From Anabaenopsis elenkinii CCIBt3563 (GTDB taxonomy: Bacteria; Cyanobacteriota; Cyanobacteriia; Cyanobacteriales; Nostocaceae): a DNA stretch of 64,000 nucleotides. The first letter of the stretch is position 1. Each line of letters begins with the position of its first letter. Made by a program: the position numbers and the translations under genes. The DNA is taken from contig NZ_CP063311.1 of NCBI RefSeq assembly GCF_015245355.1, positions 2,225,436 through 2,289,435 of the forward strand, in the 5' to 3' direction. The notes under the pieces were generated by a model. That model was given only the letters and a program-made list of their open reading frames with translations, did not search any database and was not told where the DNA came from. Below are positions 18,254 through 31,164 of the stretch, in pieces.

Positions 18254-19591
18254 GTGGGAAATAAAATTAAACTCATAGATAGACTGCGACTGGGTTTGGC
18301 GGTGTCGGTAGCTAAAGGTGTAACTTTGATAGTGCGATCGCTGGGTCTGGGTGCTGCTAGTGTATTACCAGGGTCTATTGCGCGTCGGATTGAACCGCGG
18401 TTGTTGCGGTTGTTGAGTCAGCAAGTTAAAAATGGTATAATTCTCATTGCTGGTACTAATGGCAAAACTACCACAGCCCTGCTTTTATGTAGTATTTTAA
18501 AACGCCAAGGTTACCGCATTGCCCATAATTCCACAGGTGCAAACTTGGAAAATGGCTTGATGACGGCGTTGATAGAAAATGCTGACTTTCTGGGAAGGCT
18601 AGATGTTGACTATGGGATTCTAGAAGTAGATGAGAATATTGTACCCAAGGTTTTAAAGCCCCTCCAACCGAGAATCATTCTGTGTTTAAACCTATTCCGT
18701 GACCAACTGGATAGGTATGGGGAAGTAGACACTATTAGTAAGCGCTGGACAAAGGTAATTTCTACCCTCCCTCTGGAAACGGTGGTAATTCCCAATGCTG
18801 ATGACCCAACTTTATCTTATCTGGGGCAGCAACTACCCCAAAAGGTGTTATTCTTTGGGATGAATGAACCAGAACAGTATTTAGAAGCTATTCCCCACGC
18901 TGTGGATTCTATTTATTGTCCTAGTTGTGGACACTCTCTAGATTATCAAGGTGTGTATTTGTCCCATTTGGGAGATTTCACTTGTCCCCAATGTGGTTTT
19001 AGTAAAAGTCAACCCAGTCTAGAAAGCAGTGAATGGTCACAGATTTTAGTGGGTTTATATAATAAATACAATACCCTAGCGGCTGTGACGGCGGCGCGAG
19101 AGTTGGGGGTTGATGAAGGGATAATTAAAGAAACTATCGATAATTTTCAAGCTGCTTTTGGTCGGGCGGAAGATTTAGTATTTAATAATAAACGGGTGCG
19201 GATTTTGTTATCTAAAAACCCGGTGGGGACTAATGAAACAATTCGGGTTGTTACCCAAAGCCATGATAGCACCACCTTATTAGTGTTAAATGATCGCACC
19301 CCTGATGGTACTGATGTATCTTGGATTTGGGATGTAGATACAGAAAAACTAGTGGAAAGGGGGGGAACTTTAGTAGTCAGTGGCGATCGCGTCTATGACA
19401 TGGCCTTACGTCTGCGCTACAGTCAGGAGTTGAACCAGAGTAACTTAAATTTAATTATCAAGGAAGATTTGGCTGAGGCGATCGCCACGGCGTTACAACA
19501 CACCCCAGACAATGAAACCCTGCATATTCTCCCGACTTATTCGGCTATGTTAGAAGTCAGAGAGATTCTCACCGGGAGGAAAATTCTCTAA
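18254..19591 (+). CDS. murT: MurT, Mur-ligase subunit of lipid II isoglutaminyl synthase
   Basis: MurT activates the D-Glu alpha-carboxylate of lipid II with ATP so that GatD-derived ammonia amidates it. The 445-residue sequence has the Mur-ligase P-loop GTNGKTT at 67-73, the family motif STGANLENG near 93-101, an inserted four-cysteine zinc site (Cys222, Cys225, Cys244, Cys247) and a C-terminal DUF1727 domain (VRILLSKNPVGTNE, then LNDRTPDGTDVSWIWDV). It starts with GTG at 18254; the nearby ATG at 18252 is in another frame. The partner gatD is not adjacent but 2.5 kb downstream at 22156, with a nuclease and a MATE gene between. Confidence 0.92.
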   Translation: MGNKIKLIDRLRLGLAVSVAKGVTLIVRSLGLGAASVLPGSIARRIEPRLLRLLSQQVKNGIILIAGTNGKTTTALLLCSILKRQGYRIAHNSTGANLENGLMTALIENADFLGRLDVDYGILEVDENIVPKVLKPLQPRIILCLNLFRDQLDRYGEVDTISKRWTKVISTLPLETVVIPNADDPTLSYLGQQLPQKVLFFGMNEPEQYLEAIPHAVDSIYCPSCGHSLDYQGVYLSHLGDFTCPQCGFSKSQPSLESSEWSQILVGLYNKYNTLAAVTAARELGVDEGIIKETIDNFQAAFGRAEDLVFNNKRVRILLSKNPVGTNETIRVVTQSHDSTTLLVLNDRTPDGTDVSWIWDVDTEKLVERGGTLVVSGDRVYDMALRLRYSQELNQSNLNLIIKEDLAEAIATALQHTPDNETLHILPTYSAMLEVREILTGRKIL

Positions 19592-19723
19592 GCTTTTGGA
19601 CTGTATTGGTACTTTGAGAATTAATACTTAGTCACCCGTAAGCGGTCAACAAAACAGCGATCGCACCAGTATCAGTATAGTAATGAATTCCTAAGACTGA
19701 TCGCTGCAACAAAAGCCATGAGT

Positions 19724-19743
19724 GTCCCCAATGGGATGGGGAC
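19724..19743. terminator. hairpin between convergent murT and nuclease gene
   Basis: GTCCCCA (19724-19730) pairs with TGGGGAC (19737-19743) around a 6-base loop, just before the convergent nuclease stop codon. It probably ends one or both transcripts. The stem is the same as that of the CRISPR repeats in this window, which I take as chance. Confidence 0.45.
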
Positions 19744-19761
19744 TTCTTCTGAGTTTGTTCT

Positions 19762-20184
19762 TCAGGTTAAGCTTGAGATTGCATTTCTTTTGGCTTCCAA
19801 CAAAGCAAAATCTTTTTTCTTTGTGCCGCCATCATATTTCCAAGCGTATCCCTCTTCGATCATACGATCATTAAGACATACACCATCAACATATAATCTG
19901 CCAAGAATTCTGCCATATTTCTCGGTGCTATCTGGAAGTTCTGTTTTGATCAGGATTTCTTTTTTACCATCTAAATTCTTCTGAAGCCATTGTTTGACTT
20001 CAAGACCAAGTTTCTTTTCATAGGTATTACTTGTCCTGCATTCTGGGGTATCGACATCAGCAAGACGAATTCGCTTAGTAAGGGAGATATTAAAACCAAG
20101 ATCAATATCAGCGTCAATGGTGTCGCCATCTACAACTTTGTGAACTGATCTGATTTTATAAACGTAGGGATCTTTGTCAGCCAT
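19762..20184 (-). CDS. staphylococcal-nuclease-like thermonuclease
   Basis: A single SNase domain of 140 residues. The active-site residues of the family can be placed: DGDT with Asp21, Arg40 and Asp45/Glu48 in RIRLADVDTPE, and Arg92 in EKYGRILGRLY. There is no signal peptide, unlike many exported nucleases, so it acts in the cytoplasm or is released by lysis. The N-terminus (KIRSVHKVVDGDTIDADIDL) is like short SNase proteins of T-even-type cyanophages and of bacteria; a phage origin is only possible. It is convergent with murT. Confidence 0.88.
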   Translation of the reverse strand: MADKDPYVYKIRSVHKVVDGDTIDADIDLGFNISLTKRIRLADVDTPECRTSNTYEKKLGLEVKQWLQKNLDGKKEILIKTELPDSTEKYGRILGRLYVDGVCLNDRMIEEGYAWKYDGGTKKKDFALLEAKRNAISSLT

Positions 20185-20382
20185 ATGATTAGAAGAGTTT
20201 AAACTTCTGTCTATTTAGTTTGGGAATGTTTCCATGTAATTGGTGTCCCCAGGACATGGGAATCCACCGATTTTAAACCCTGACAGTGTATAAGTCTAGA
20301 GGTAGTTTCTGGTAGCGTAGCTTACCATAGGCGATTATTTTGGGAATAAACTAAAGTAGTTCCCTTTGACATCAAAAATGCT

Positions 20383-21723
20383 ATGTCTGATACAGTCTCA
20401 ACTAAATACGATTTTTTACCCCGATTTTATCGGTTGTCAACCGTGAGCGTGTTGTCTAATCTGATGATTCCTCTAGCGGGGTTGGTGGATACTGCTTTTT
20501 TAGGACATTTAGCAGATATCCGTCACTTGGCTGGGGTAATTTTGGCAACTATTCTGTTTGACTACCTTTATCGAGTGTTAAAATTTATGCGGTCAAGTAC
20601 CAATGCTCTGACTGCTCAAGCTGTGGGTTCAGATGAACCAAAAGCCGTATTATTGGCTGGTTTACGTAGTGCTTTGATTGCTTTGACCGTAGGGTTAGTG
20701 ATTTTACTGCTGCAATACCCTATACAAAAATTTGGTTTTTTGATGTTGAATGGTTCTCCAGAAATTGAAACTTCTGGGATTGACTATTTTTATGGCAGAA
20801 TTTGGGGCGCTCCTGCTGTTTTGGTCAATTTTGTCCTTTTCGGTTGGTTTTTAGGACGAGAAATGAATGATTGGGTGCTGCTGATGTCTATCGTTGGTAA
20901 TGGTTCTAATGTGTTGCTTGACTATCTGATGATTTTTAAATGGGGTTGGGAAAGTATGGGTGCGGGTTTAGCAACTGCTTTAAGTCAGTATTTGGCTTTG
21001 GGAGTTGGTTTGCTGGGAGTGGGATTGAGTATTCAGTGGCAAGTGTTACCTAAAGCACTAGAAGAAATATTTGATTGGGTAGCTCTCAAGAATACTATGG
21101 CGCTAAAAAGTAATATTTTCATTCGATTTTTAGCCCTGATTTCTGCCTATGCTATCTTTACTAATTTGAGTTCCGGTATGGGAAAAACGGTTTTGGCAGA
21201 AAATGGATTAATGCTGCAAATTGCTCTTTTAAGTCAGTTTACTATCCAAGGTGTGGGAGTGACAACTCAAACCCTAATTGCTAATTTTAAAGGTAAGGAA
21301 AATCAACAACAGATGATGCCGTTGTTATTTGTGTCTCTGGTGACAGCTATAGCGATCGCTGTGACTTTTGCTTTGGTATCTACAATTTTTCCTGATCAAG
21401 TTTTTGGGTTGTTGACTAATCACCCTGAAGTTAATACTAACATTACTCAATATACAATTTGGTTGTTGCCGGTTTTAGTAATTACAGCGATCGCCTTTAT
21501 TCTTGAAGGTTACTTTATCGGTTTAAAAGCTGGTGCAAGTCTAAGAAATGCTGTATTACTGGCTTTTTTCATCGGTTTTTCGCCTTTGGCGATCGCAGCT
21601 TGGTATTTCCACAACAATCATCTATTGTGGTCAACTCTTGTTTCTTACATGACAACTCTTATGGTAGTATTAGCAATACAGATACCCCAAACTTTGTATC
21701 CCCAAAACTTAGAGGTTGTTTGA
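20383..21723 (+). CDS. MATE-family efflux transporter (DinF-like)
   Basis: Multidrug/toxic compound exporter of 446 residues with about twelve hydrophobic helices. The start (SVLSNLMIPLAGLVDTAFLGHL) carries the MATE pattern P-x-x-x-x-VDTAFLG; the repeat half begins near KSNIFIRFLALISAYAIF. It resembles the DinF/NorM-like branch. The last codons and the stop (L-E-V-V-stop, 21709-21723) are formed by the end of a MITE (TTA then GAGGTTGTTTGA), so the native C-terminus has been changed by insertion. The substrate is unknown; the coupling ion is probably H+ or Na+. Confidence 0.9.
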   Translation: MSDTVSTKYDFLPRFYRLSTVSVLSNLMIPLAGLVDTAFLGHLADIRHLAGVILATILFDYLYRVLKFMRSSTNALTAQAVGSDEPKAVLLAGLRSALIALTVGLVILLLQYPIQKFGFLMLNGSPEIETSGIDYFYGRIWGAPAVLVNFVLFGWFLGREMNDWVLLMSIVGNGSNVLLDYLMIFKWGWESMGAGLATALSQYLALGVGLLGVGLSIQWQVLPKALEEIFDWVALKNTMALKSNIFIRFLALISAYAIFTNLSSGMGKTVLAENGLMLQIALLSQFTIQGVGVTTQTLIANFKGKENQQQMMPLLFVSLVTAIAIAVTFALVSTIFPDQVFGLLTNHPEVNTNITQYTIWLLPVLVITAIAFILEGYFIGLKAGASLRNAVLLAFFIGFSPLAIAAWYFHNNHLLWSTLVSYMTTLMVVLAIQIPQTLYPQNLEVV

Positions 21724-21820
21724 TAAGTTTTCAACAGGTAATTTTTATCTTAGGGAATGGGGAACAGGGAACACCGGAACAGGGAATAGGGAATGGGGAA
21801 TAGGGAATGGGGAAATAGCA
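21712..21820. mobile_element. single-ended MITE remnant with GGGAA tandem repeats
   Basis: The end GAGGTTGTTTGATAAG and the following bases to about 21755 are the inverted copy of the right end of the MITEs at 53280 and 57810, and TTA (21709-21711) would be its target triplet. Next come tandem GGGAACA/GGGAATG units (21754-21812). The opposite end is not found. The remaining 21821-22155 has no gene that I can support; it is AT-rich and should contain the gatD promoter. Confidence 0.7.
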
Positions 21821-22155
21821 ACGGCGTTCTCTCCAGCAATGACTGGAATATTAGGAGCTGTAATAACTTGCATAAGTAATCCCGATTATAATTTATTGGC
21901 TGGAAAATTAACAAATAAATCTTTGAGATAGCTAACAACACTCTGACAGTATGGTGAATATATGACAAAAAAACTGTTACATAGAATACTAAATTCTGAG
22001 GCTTAATTCAACGCTGGCAGATTTTAGCTATGTATAATACCTGAACGTTGTCATGGTTCCCGATGTATGGAAGTAACAATGTATGTGTGTTTATGGGTGG
22101 TTAATCTGAGTCAGTTAAGCCAAATTATTAGTTATATTGGGGTAATTGAGGTTTT

Positions 22156-22959
22156 ATGAGTTCTACTTTAGAATTAGTTATCGGCTGGTTGTATCCTCGA
22201 CTTATGAGTACCTATGGCGATCGCGGTAATGTGATTACCATCGAACGTCGCGCCCAGTGGCGGGGGTATAATGTGAGGGTAGTTCCCCTAGACCAAAGTT
22301 CGACCGCTGCTGATATTCACAGTGTAGATATTATTGTTGGTGGTGGCGCACAGGACCGCCAGCAAGAAATTGTCATGCGTGATTTACAGGGCGCAAAAGC
22401 GGAGGCTATGGGTGATAAAATTAATAATGGTACACCGGGAGTATTTACCTGTGGTTCTCCCCAACTGTTGGGCAAATATTACGAACCTGCTTTAGGGAAG
22501 CGGATTGAAGGTTTAGGAATCTTTGATTTAGTCTCTGTACATCCGGGGGAAAATACTCAACGCTGTATTGGTAATTTGGTAGTTGAAGTGACAGCTTCTC
22601 GATTAGGGCGGGAATTAGCAGAGATGACCGGAACTAAACCCTATTTAGTGGGTTTTGAGAATCATGGGGGACGGACTCGCCTAGGTGAGGTGGAAGCTTT
22701 GGGGCGTGTGGTCTATGGTTTGGGTAATAATGGTGAAGATGGGACTGAGGGCGCATTTTATCAGAATGCGATCGCCACTTATTCCCACGGTCCTCTGTTA
22801 CCTAAAAATCCCTTTGTCGCTGACTGGTTGATCCAAACTGCTTTGCGGCTGAAATATCAACAGGCGATCGCATTGTCTCCACTAGATGATAGTCTGGCTT
22901 TACAAGGGCGATCGGCAATGTTCAAGCGGTTAAACCTGAGTTTACCACATTCAGTTTAA
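22156..22959 (+). CDS. gatD: GatD, glutamine amidotransferase of lipid II isoglutaminyl synthase
   Basis: Class-I glutamine amidotransferase (CobB/CobQ-like) of 267 residues, which supplies ammonia to MurT for amidation of lipid II D-Glu. The nucleophile is Cys99 in GVFTCGSPQLLG and the catalytic His is His211 in YSHGPLLPKNP. The N-terminal strand (ELVIGWLYPRLMSTYGDRGN) and VGFENHGGRT segment are typical of GatD. The partner murT is at 18254 on the same strand; in many bacteria the two genes are adjacent, so the operon is split here. Confidence 0.92.
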   Translation: MSSTLELVIGWLYPRLMSTYGDRGNVITIERRAQWRGYNVRVVPLDQSSTAADIHSVDIIVGGGAQDRQQEIVMRDLQGAKAEAMGDKINNGTPGVFTCGSPQLLGKYYEPALGKRIEGLGIFDLVSVHPGENTQRCIGNLVVEVTASRLGRELAEMTGTKPYLVGFENHGGRTRLGEVEALGRVVYGLGNNGEDGTEGAFYQNAIATYSHGPLLPKNPFVADWLIQTALRLKYQQAIALSPLDDSLALQGRSAMFKRLNLSLPHSV

Positions 22960-22977
22960 GCATAGATCGAACTTCCC

Positions 22978-22999
22978 AACCCATCCCCAGGGATGGGTT
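22978..22999. terminator. hairpin between convergent gatD and typA
   Basis: AACCCATCCC (22978-22987) and GGGATGGGTT (22990-22999) form a 10-bp palindrome between the two stop codons, well placed to end both transcripts. Confidence 0.6.
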
Positions 23000-23012
23000 A
23001 GGGGTGGGGTTC

Positions 23013-24803
23013 TTAACGTTTGGCGAATTTCTTGCTCACTTTCCGTAAACGAATTGATTCGGGTGTGACTTCCACCAATTCATCTGGACCAATGTACTCT
23101 AAAGCTCTCTCTAAGCTCATTTCTATTGGTGTTTGCAATTGTACCAGTTCATCCCCACCAGAGGCGCGGTGATTGGTTAATTGCTTGGTTTTACACACAT
23201 TTAACTCTAAGTCTTGGGGACGATTATGTTCTCCAATAATCATACCTTTATAAACTTTGGTTCCGGGAGTGATAAAGAATGCGCCTCTATCTTCTGCGTT
23301 TTTCATGGCGTAGAATGTGGAAACACCTTCCTCAAATGCAATCAGAACCCCTTTGTTCCGGGCTTCAATTTCACCGGTGAGGGGACGATAATCATGGAAA
23401 CTGTGGTTCATAATCCCTTCACCACGGGTTAACCGCATAAATTCACCCCGGAAACCAATTAAACCCCGGGCGGGAATGATAAACTCTAGCAGGGTGCGAC
23501 CATTCCCAATCACTTGCATATCTTGCATTTCGCCTTTGCGTTGTCCTAGGCGTTCAATACAGCTACCTACTGCATCTTCGGGAACGTCCAACGCTAGGAG
23601 TTCAAAGGGTTCGCAAGGTTGACCGTTGATTTCTCGGTAAATTACCTGTGGTTGAGATACTTGGAACTCGAAACCTTCTCGGCGCATGGTTTCGATTAAA
23701 ATCCCCAAGTGCAATTCACCCCGACCGGAAACTTGGAATTTATCCGGGGAGTCAGTTTCTTCTACTCGTAGGGCGACGTTAGTTTCTAATTCACGCAACA
23801 GGCGATCGCGTACTTGTCTGGATGTTACCAGTTTACCTTCTTGACCGGCAAAGGGTGAATCATTGACCCAGAAAGTCATTTGTAAAGTGGGTTCATCCAC
23901 TTTAATTAAAGGTAAAGCTTGGGGTTCGTTGGGGTCTGTAATGGTCTCCCCAATATAAGCATCACCAAAACCAGATACTGCCACAATATAACCCGCGGTG
24001 GCTTCTTCCATTTCCACCCGCTTGAGTCCTTCAAATCCCATTAATTTGGTAATTTTGGACTTGACAATAGTACCATCTTCCTTTACCAAAGCCGCCTGTT
24101 GTCCAGTGCGGATAGTACCATTATGGATTCTACCAATCACAATCCGTCCCAGATATTCCGAATAATCTAGGGTGGTGACTTGCAATTGTAGAGGTTTGTT
24201 AATATCCCCTACAGGAGGTGGAACGTGTTGCAGAATGGCATTAAATAGAGGCTGCATATCTACCGCTTCCCCTTCCATGGTTTCCTTGGCGTAACCGCCC
24301 ATACCGGAAGCAAATAGATAGGTAAAATCACATTGGTCTTCATCTGCACCTAATTCTAGGAACAGGTCTAAAACCTTATCTACAGCCACATGGGGATCAC
24401 CCTGGGATCGGTCAATTTTGTTAATCACCACAATGGGGCGCAGTCCCTTTTCTAACGCTTTTTTCAATACAAAGCGTGTCTGGGGCATAGGACCCTCATT
24501 AGCATCTACAATTAACAAACAACCATCCACCATACCGAGTACCCGTTCCACTTCGCCGCCAAAGTCGGCGTGTCCGGGGGTATCCACAATGTTAATTAAT
24601 GTCTCTTTGTAGCGAACAGCCGTATTTTTAGAGAGAATGGTAATACCCCGCTCCCGTTCTAGGGCGTTGGAGTCCATGACACAATCCGGAACGTCTTCAC
24701 CTTCTCGGAAAATACCAGATTGTTTGAGGAGCGCATCAACCAGGGTAGTTTTGCCGTGGTCAACGTGGGCGATGATGGCGACGTTGCGAATTGGGAGCGT
24801 CAT
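23013..24803 (-). CDS. typA: translational GTPase TypA/BipA
   Basis: Ribosome-binding GTPase of the EF-G family that supports growth and ribosome assembly under stress. From the ATG at 24803 it has 596 residues: G1 AHVDHGKTT at about 9-17, G2 region RERGITI, G3 [12 protein letters not shown]4 NKIDR, then the beta-barrel domain II, EF-G III/V-like domains and the TypA-specific C-terminal domain ([17 protein letters not shown]). An upstream ATG at 24851 would add 16 residues and cannot be excluded. It is convergent with gatD. Length and motifs are normal. Confidence 0.95.
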   Translation of the reverse strand: MTLPIRNVAIIAHVDHGKTTLVDALLKQSGIFREGEDVPDCVMDSNALERERGITILSKNTAVRYKETLINIVDTPGHADFGGEVERVLGMVDGCLLIVDANEGPMPQTRFVLKKALEKGLRPIVVINKIDRSQGDPHVAVDKVLDLFLELGADEDQCDFTYLFASGMGGYAKETMEGEAVDMQPLFNAILQHVPPPVGDINKPLQLQVTTLDYSEYLGRIVIGRIHNGTIRTGQQAALVKEDGTIVKSKITKLMGFEGLKRVEMEEATAGYIVAVSGFGDAYIGETITDPNEPQALPLIKVDEPTLQMTFWVNDSPFAGQEGKLVTSRQVRDRLLRELETNVALRVEETDSPDKFQVSGRGELHLGILIETMRREGFEFQVSQPQVIYREINGQPCEPFELLALDVPEDAVGSCIERLGQRKGEMQDMQVIGNGRTLLEFIIPARGLIGFRGEFMRLTRGEGIMNHSFHDYRPLTGEIEARNKGVLIAFEEGVSTFYAMKNAEDRGAFFITPGTKVYKGMIIGEHNRPQDLELNVCKTKQLTNHRASGGDELVQLQTPIEMSLERALEYIGPDELVEVTPESIRLRKVSKKFAKR

Positions 24804-25019
24804 AGGAGCTTTTAGTGAACTCAAGAGGGGGTTTTCAGTTTTCAATGTCAATACCGAGTCGCTCTAACAGAACTATTGTTAATTAGCAACTTCTGTAAAG
24901 AACCTTTAATAATTCTAGCTTAATTGTCACAATTCCGGGGGGTTTTCTGTAAACTTCTCCAGAAATAAATATTTTCCTCCCTAGTTTATCTATCAATCGC
25001 GTCTTAATTAACACCAAAT

Positions 25020-25245
25020 TTATTTAACTTGCAACCAGCTAAATATCTCTCTTACCTCTAACCGCCAATCTTTTAACACATCAAGCACAGGTAATATATC
25101 AGTATTGTATTTGACCTCTGGTAATTGCTGAGGTTGAAATACCATCACGGATTTATCATTAGGGTCAATAAACCAACCTAATTTAGTCCCCTGCTGCATA
25201 CAAAAAATAATTTTATTAATTACCGGAACTTGGCGGGAGCGTGAA
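25020..25245 (-). pseudogene. 3' fragment of a Uma2-family (DUF820) endonuclease gene
   Basis: Reading the minus strand into the stop at 25020-25022 gives about 70 residues including INKIIFCMQQGTKLGWFIDP and VMVFQPQQLPEV. This is the C-terminal core of the Uma2 restriction-endonuclease-like family that is abundant in cyanobacteria. The N-terminal two thirds are missing; upstream lies the left part of the TnpB element, and no N-terminal half is seen on its other side. It is probably a gene truncated by the insertion or by a deletion linked to it. Confidence 0.7.
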
Positions 25246-25318
25246 AGCCCCTGAGAAGCAGCAACGCAGTTGCGTACTTCGTGCTTTAGACAGGGGATGA
25301 AACGCGACTTGGTAGGCT

Positions 25319-25465
25319 TCAGCCTGCTGTGTCCCCTTCGAGTTTTAGACTATCAATCCAATCTTCAATCAAAGCAGTGATAGTTTTATCTTTTTGAGCA
25401 GCATATAAATAAAGTTTATTTCTTCTCCGCTCAGATAGACGTATTGTTAATGTTTTTCCCTTCAT
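25319..25465 (-). CDS. small ribbon-helix-helix-like protein next to tnpB
   Basis: A 48-residue protein, MKGKTLTIRLSERRRNKLYL and onward, with the beta-strand (KTLTIRLSE) and two helices expected of a CopG/Arc-type ribbon-helix-helix DNA-binding domain. It is divergent from tnpB, with 55 bases between start codons, so it may regulate tnpB or its own promoter. It is probably cargo of the TnpB element rather than a chromosomal gene. The C-terminus (LKLEGDTAG) ends in the structured left end. Confidence 0.6.
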   Translation of the reverse strand: MKGKTLTIRLSERRRNKLYLYAAQKDKTITALIEDWIDSLKLEGDTAG

Positions 25466-25520
25466 AATTAACATACATTGTTAGTATTTAATGTTAGTAT
25501 ATATCAAGGAGGTGAAAACA

Positions 25521-26819
25521 ATGTATGGATGTCAGCAAAACTTAGTTAACCCAGATAATGAACTTAGAGCAGTCCTTGAGTTTATTTGCTCAGAGTCCCA
25601 TAAACTGACAAATTGTGGTATCTACTACGCTCGTCAGTTATATTTCAAAACTAGGAAGTTGATTGGTAAGTACGATTTAGAGAAAGAATATAAGACCAAT
25701 AAACATTATCAAGTTTTGCACTCTCAAGCAGCACAACAAATTTTGAGGTCTGTAGCAGAATCATTTAAGTCTTTTAAAGAATTAGATAAGAAGTACAGCA
25801 AAGGTGAATTGCATTTTAAGCCCAAGCTGCCGAAATATCGTAAAGGTGTAGGGTATGCACTCGTGACTTATCCCAAGCAAGCATTGAAACTTGTTGGTGA
25901 TCATATAAAAATACCGCTGGGTAGTACTGTTAAACGTTGGTTTAAACTTGATAGTTTCTTGCTGCCAATGCCTTCAAACCTGAAGTTTGCAGATGTCAAG
26001 GAATTAAGAATACTACCAAGAAACCGATGCTTTTATGCTGAATTTGTCTATGAGCAAAAGTCATCACCAAAAATTAATTTTAATCCTCAGTATGCTCTAG
26101 CAATTGACCCTGGCATCAACAACTGGTTAAGCTGTGTTTCTAATGCTGGAACTAGTTTTATTGTTGATGGACGCAAAGTTAAATCGCTTAACCAATGGTA
26201 TAACAAACGTGTTGCGTCCTTAAAAGAAGGTAAACCACAAGGATACTGGGATGAACAACTAGCCCACATCACAGAAAAGCGTAACCGACAAGTGAGAGAT
26301 GCTGTAAATAAAGCAGCTAGATTAGTTGTTGACTACTGCATTAAATACAAAATTGGTACAGTTGTTTTTGGGTGGAATCAAGGACACAGACAAGAAGCAA
26401 AGTTGGGTAAAACAACTCAATCTTTTGTACAAATACCAACAGCTAAATTAAAGGAACGAGTTAAACAACTGTGCGAATACTACAGCATCAAATTTGTTGA
26501 AACCGAAGAGTCCTATACCAGTAAAGCTAGTTTTTTAGATGGTGACTTTCTACCTATTTTCGGCGCAAAACCTGAAGGGTGGATACCAAGTGGAAAACGA
26601 GTAAATCGCGGAATGTATCGTACTGGTGCAGGTAAATTAATCAACGCTGATTTGAATGGTGCTGCGAATATTCTTCGCAAAGTAGAGACACAACTAGATT
26701 TAAATCTGGTCAAGGTCTGTAGGCGAGTTTTGACCCTCGCTACCAGATATCGCATCTGGGAAACCAAAACTAAAAAGCGGCGGGAAGCGGCTTTAGCCCT
26801 TCTGGTAGCAACAGTTTAG
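25521..26819 (+). CDS. tnpB: TnpB RNA-guided nuclease, shifted-catalytic-site type
   Basis: TnpB of 432 residues. TnpB proteins are RNA-guided nucleases related to Cas12 that help the element persist. The RuvC-I Asp196 lies in LAIDPGINN and RuvC-III Asp377 in INADLNGAANILRK. The usual RuvC-II glutamate position reads VVFGWNQGHRQ without Glu, whereas FVETEESYTSKASFLD carries Glu329/330, as in the TnpB branch with a relocated catalytic Glu. The CxxC zinc ribbon is absent. I chose the ATG at 25521, preceded by a perfect AAGGAGGTG ribosome site, over the ATG at 25491. The 3' end probably overlaps the guide-RNA gene. Confidence 0.88.
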   Translation: MYGCQQNLVNPDNELRAVLEFICSESHKLTNCGIYYARQLYFKTRKLIGKYDLEKEYKTNKHYQVLHSQAAQQILRSVAESFKSFKELDKKYSKGELHFKPKLPKYRKGVGYALVTYPKQALKLVGDHIKIPLGSTVKRWFKLDSFLLPMPSNLKFADVKELRILPRNRCFYAEFVYEQKSSPKINFNPQYALAIDPGINNWLSCVSNAGTSFIVDGRKVKSLNQWYNKRVASLKEGKPQGYWDEQLAHITEKRNRQVRDAVNKAARLVVDYCIKYKIGTVVFGWNQGHRQEAKLGKTTQSFVQIPTAKLKERVKQLCEYYSIKFVETEESYTSKASFLDGDFLPIFGAKPEGWIPSGKRVNRGMYRTGAGKLINADLNGAANILRKVETQLDLNLVKVCRRVLTLATRYRIWETKTKKRREAALALLVATV

Positions 26820-26852
26820 AATCCCCGTCCATTTATGGCGGGGAGAGGTCAA
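26730..26852 (+). ncRNA. probable TnpB guide RNA (omega RNA) and right end
   Basis: In related elements the guide RNA covers the end of tnpB and the element's right end. Here GAATC is followed by a hairpin (CCCCG 26823-26827 with CGGGG 26839-26843) and GAGAGGTCAA. The start is not defined by sequence. The bases just beyond, TCCTGTGG..., would be the guide. Confidence 0.5.
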
Positions 26853-27094
26853 TCCTGTGGGCAAACCATAACCCCACCCTCAATATTGAACCTTTTTGTC
26901 TAAGATACTTTAAACAATATTACACTTTAACCAAATAAAAAATAATATTAGTAATAATCTTTACAATACACTAAAGGGTTATTATTAAAGGTTTTCAGCC
27001 ATAAGTAAGATAATTTGGTAATATTTGCTGTTCATAGACAGATATGAAATAAATCTTTTAGGATACTGATATCGGCTACACAGATAAAATACTG

Positions 27095-31137
<4,043 letters not shown>

Positions 31138-31164
31138 CAATCAATTAAGTTAGGTAACATCATC

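Larger units (their letters stand above)
25248..26855 (+). mobile_element. IS200/IS605-group element with TnpB only
   Basis: The left part has a structured end (CCCCTG at 25248-25253 pairing with CAGGGG at 25291-25296 over an inner hairpin) and a small divergent ribbon-helix-helix gene. The body is tnpB. The right end is GAATC, the hairpin at 26823-26843 and GAGAGGTCAA. There is no Y1 transposase (tnpA), so it depends on a TnpA elsewhere. Boundaries are approximate because these elements make no target duplication. Confidence 0.7.

Noticed and set aside
19724..19743. GTCCCCA/TGGGGAC hairpin as a stray CRISPR repeat
   Set aside because: Only the 7-bp stem agrees; loop and handle differ, and it is well placed as a terminator between convergent genes.
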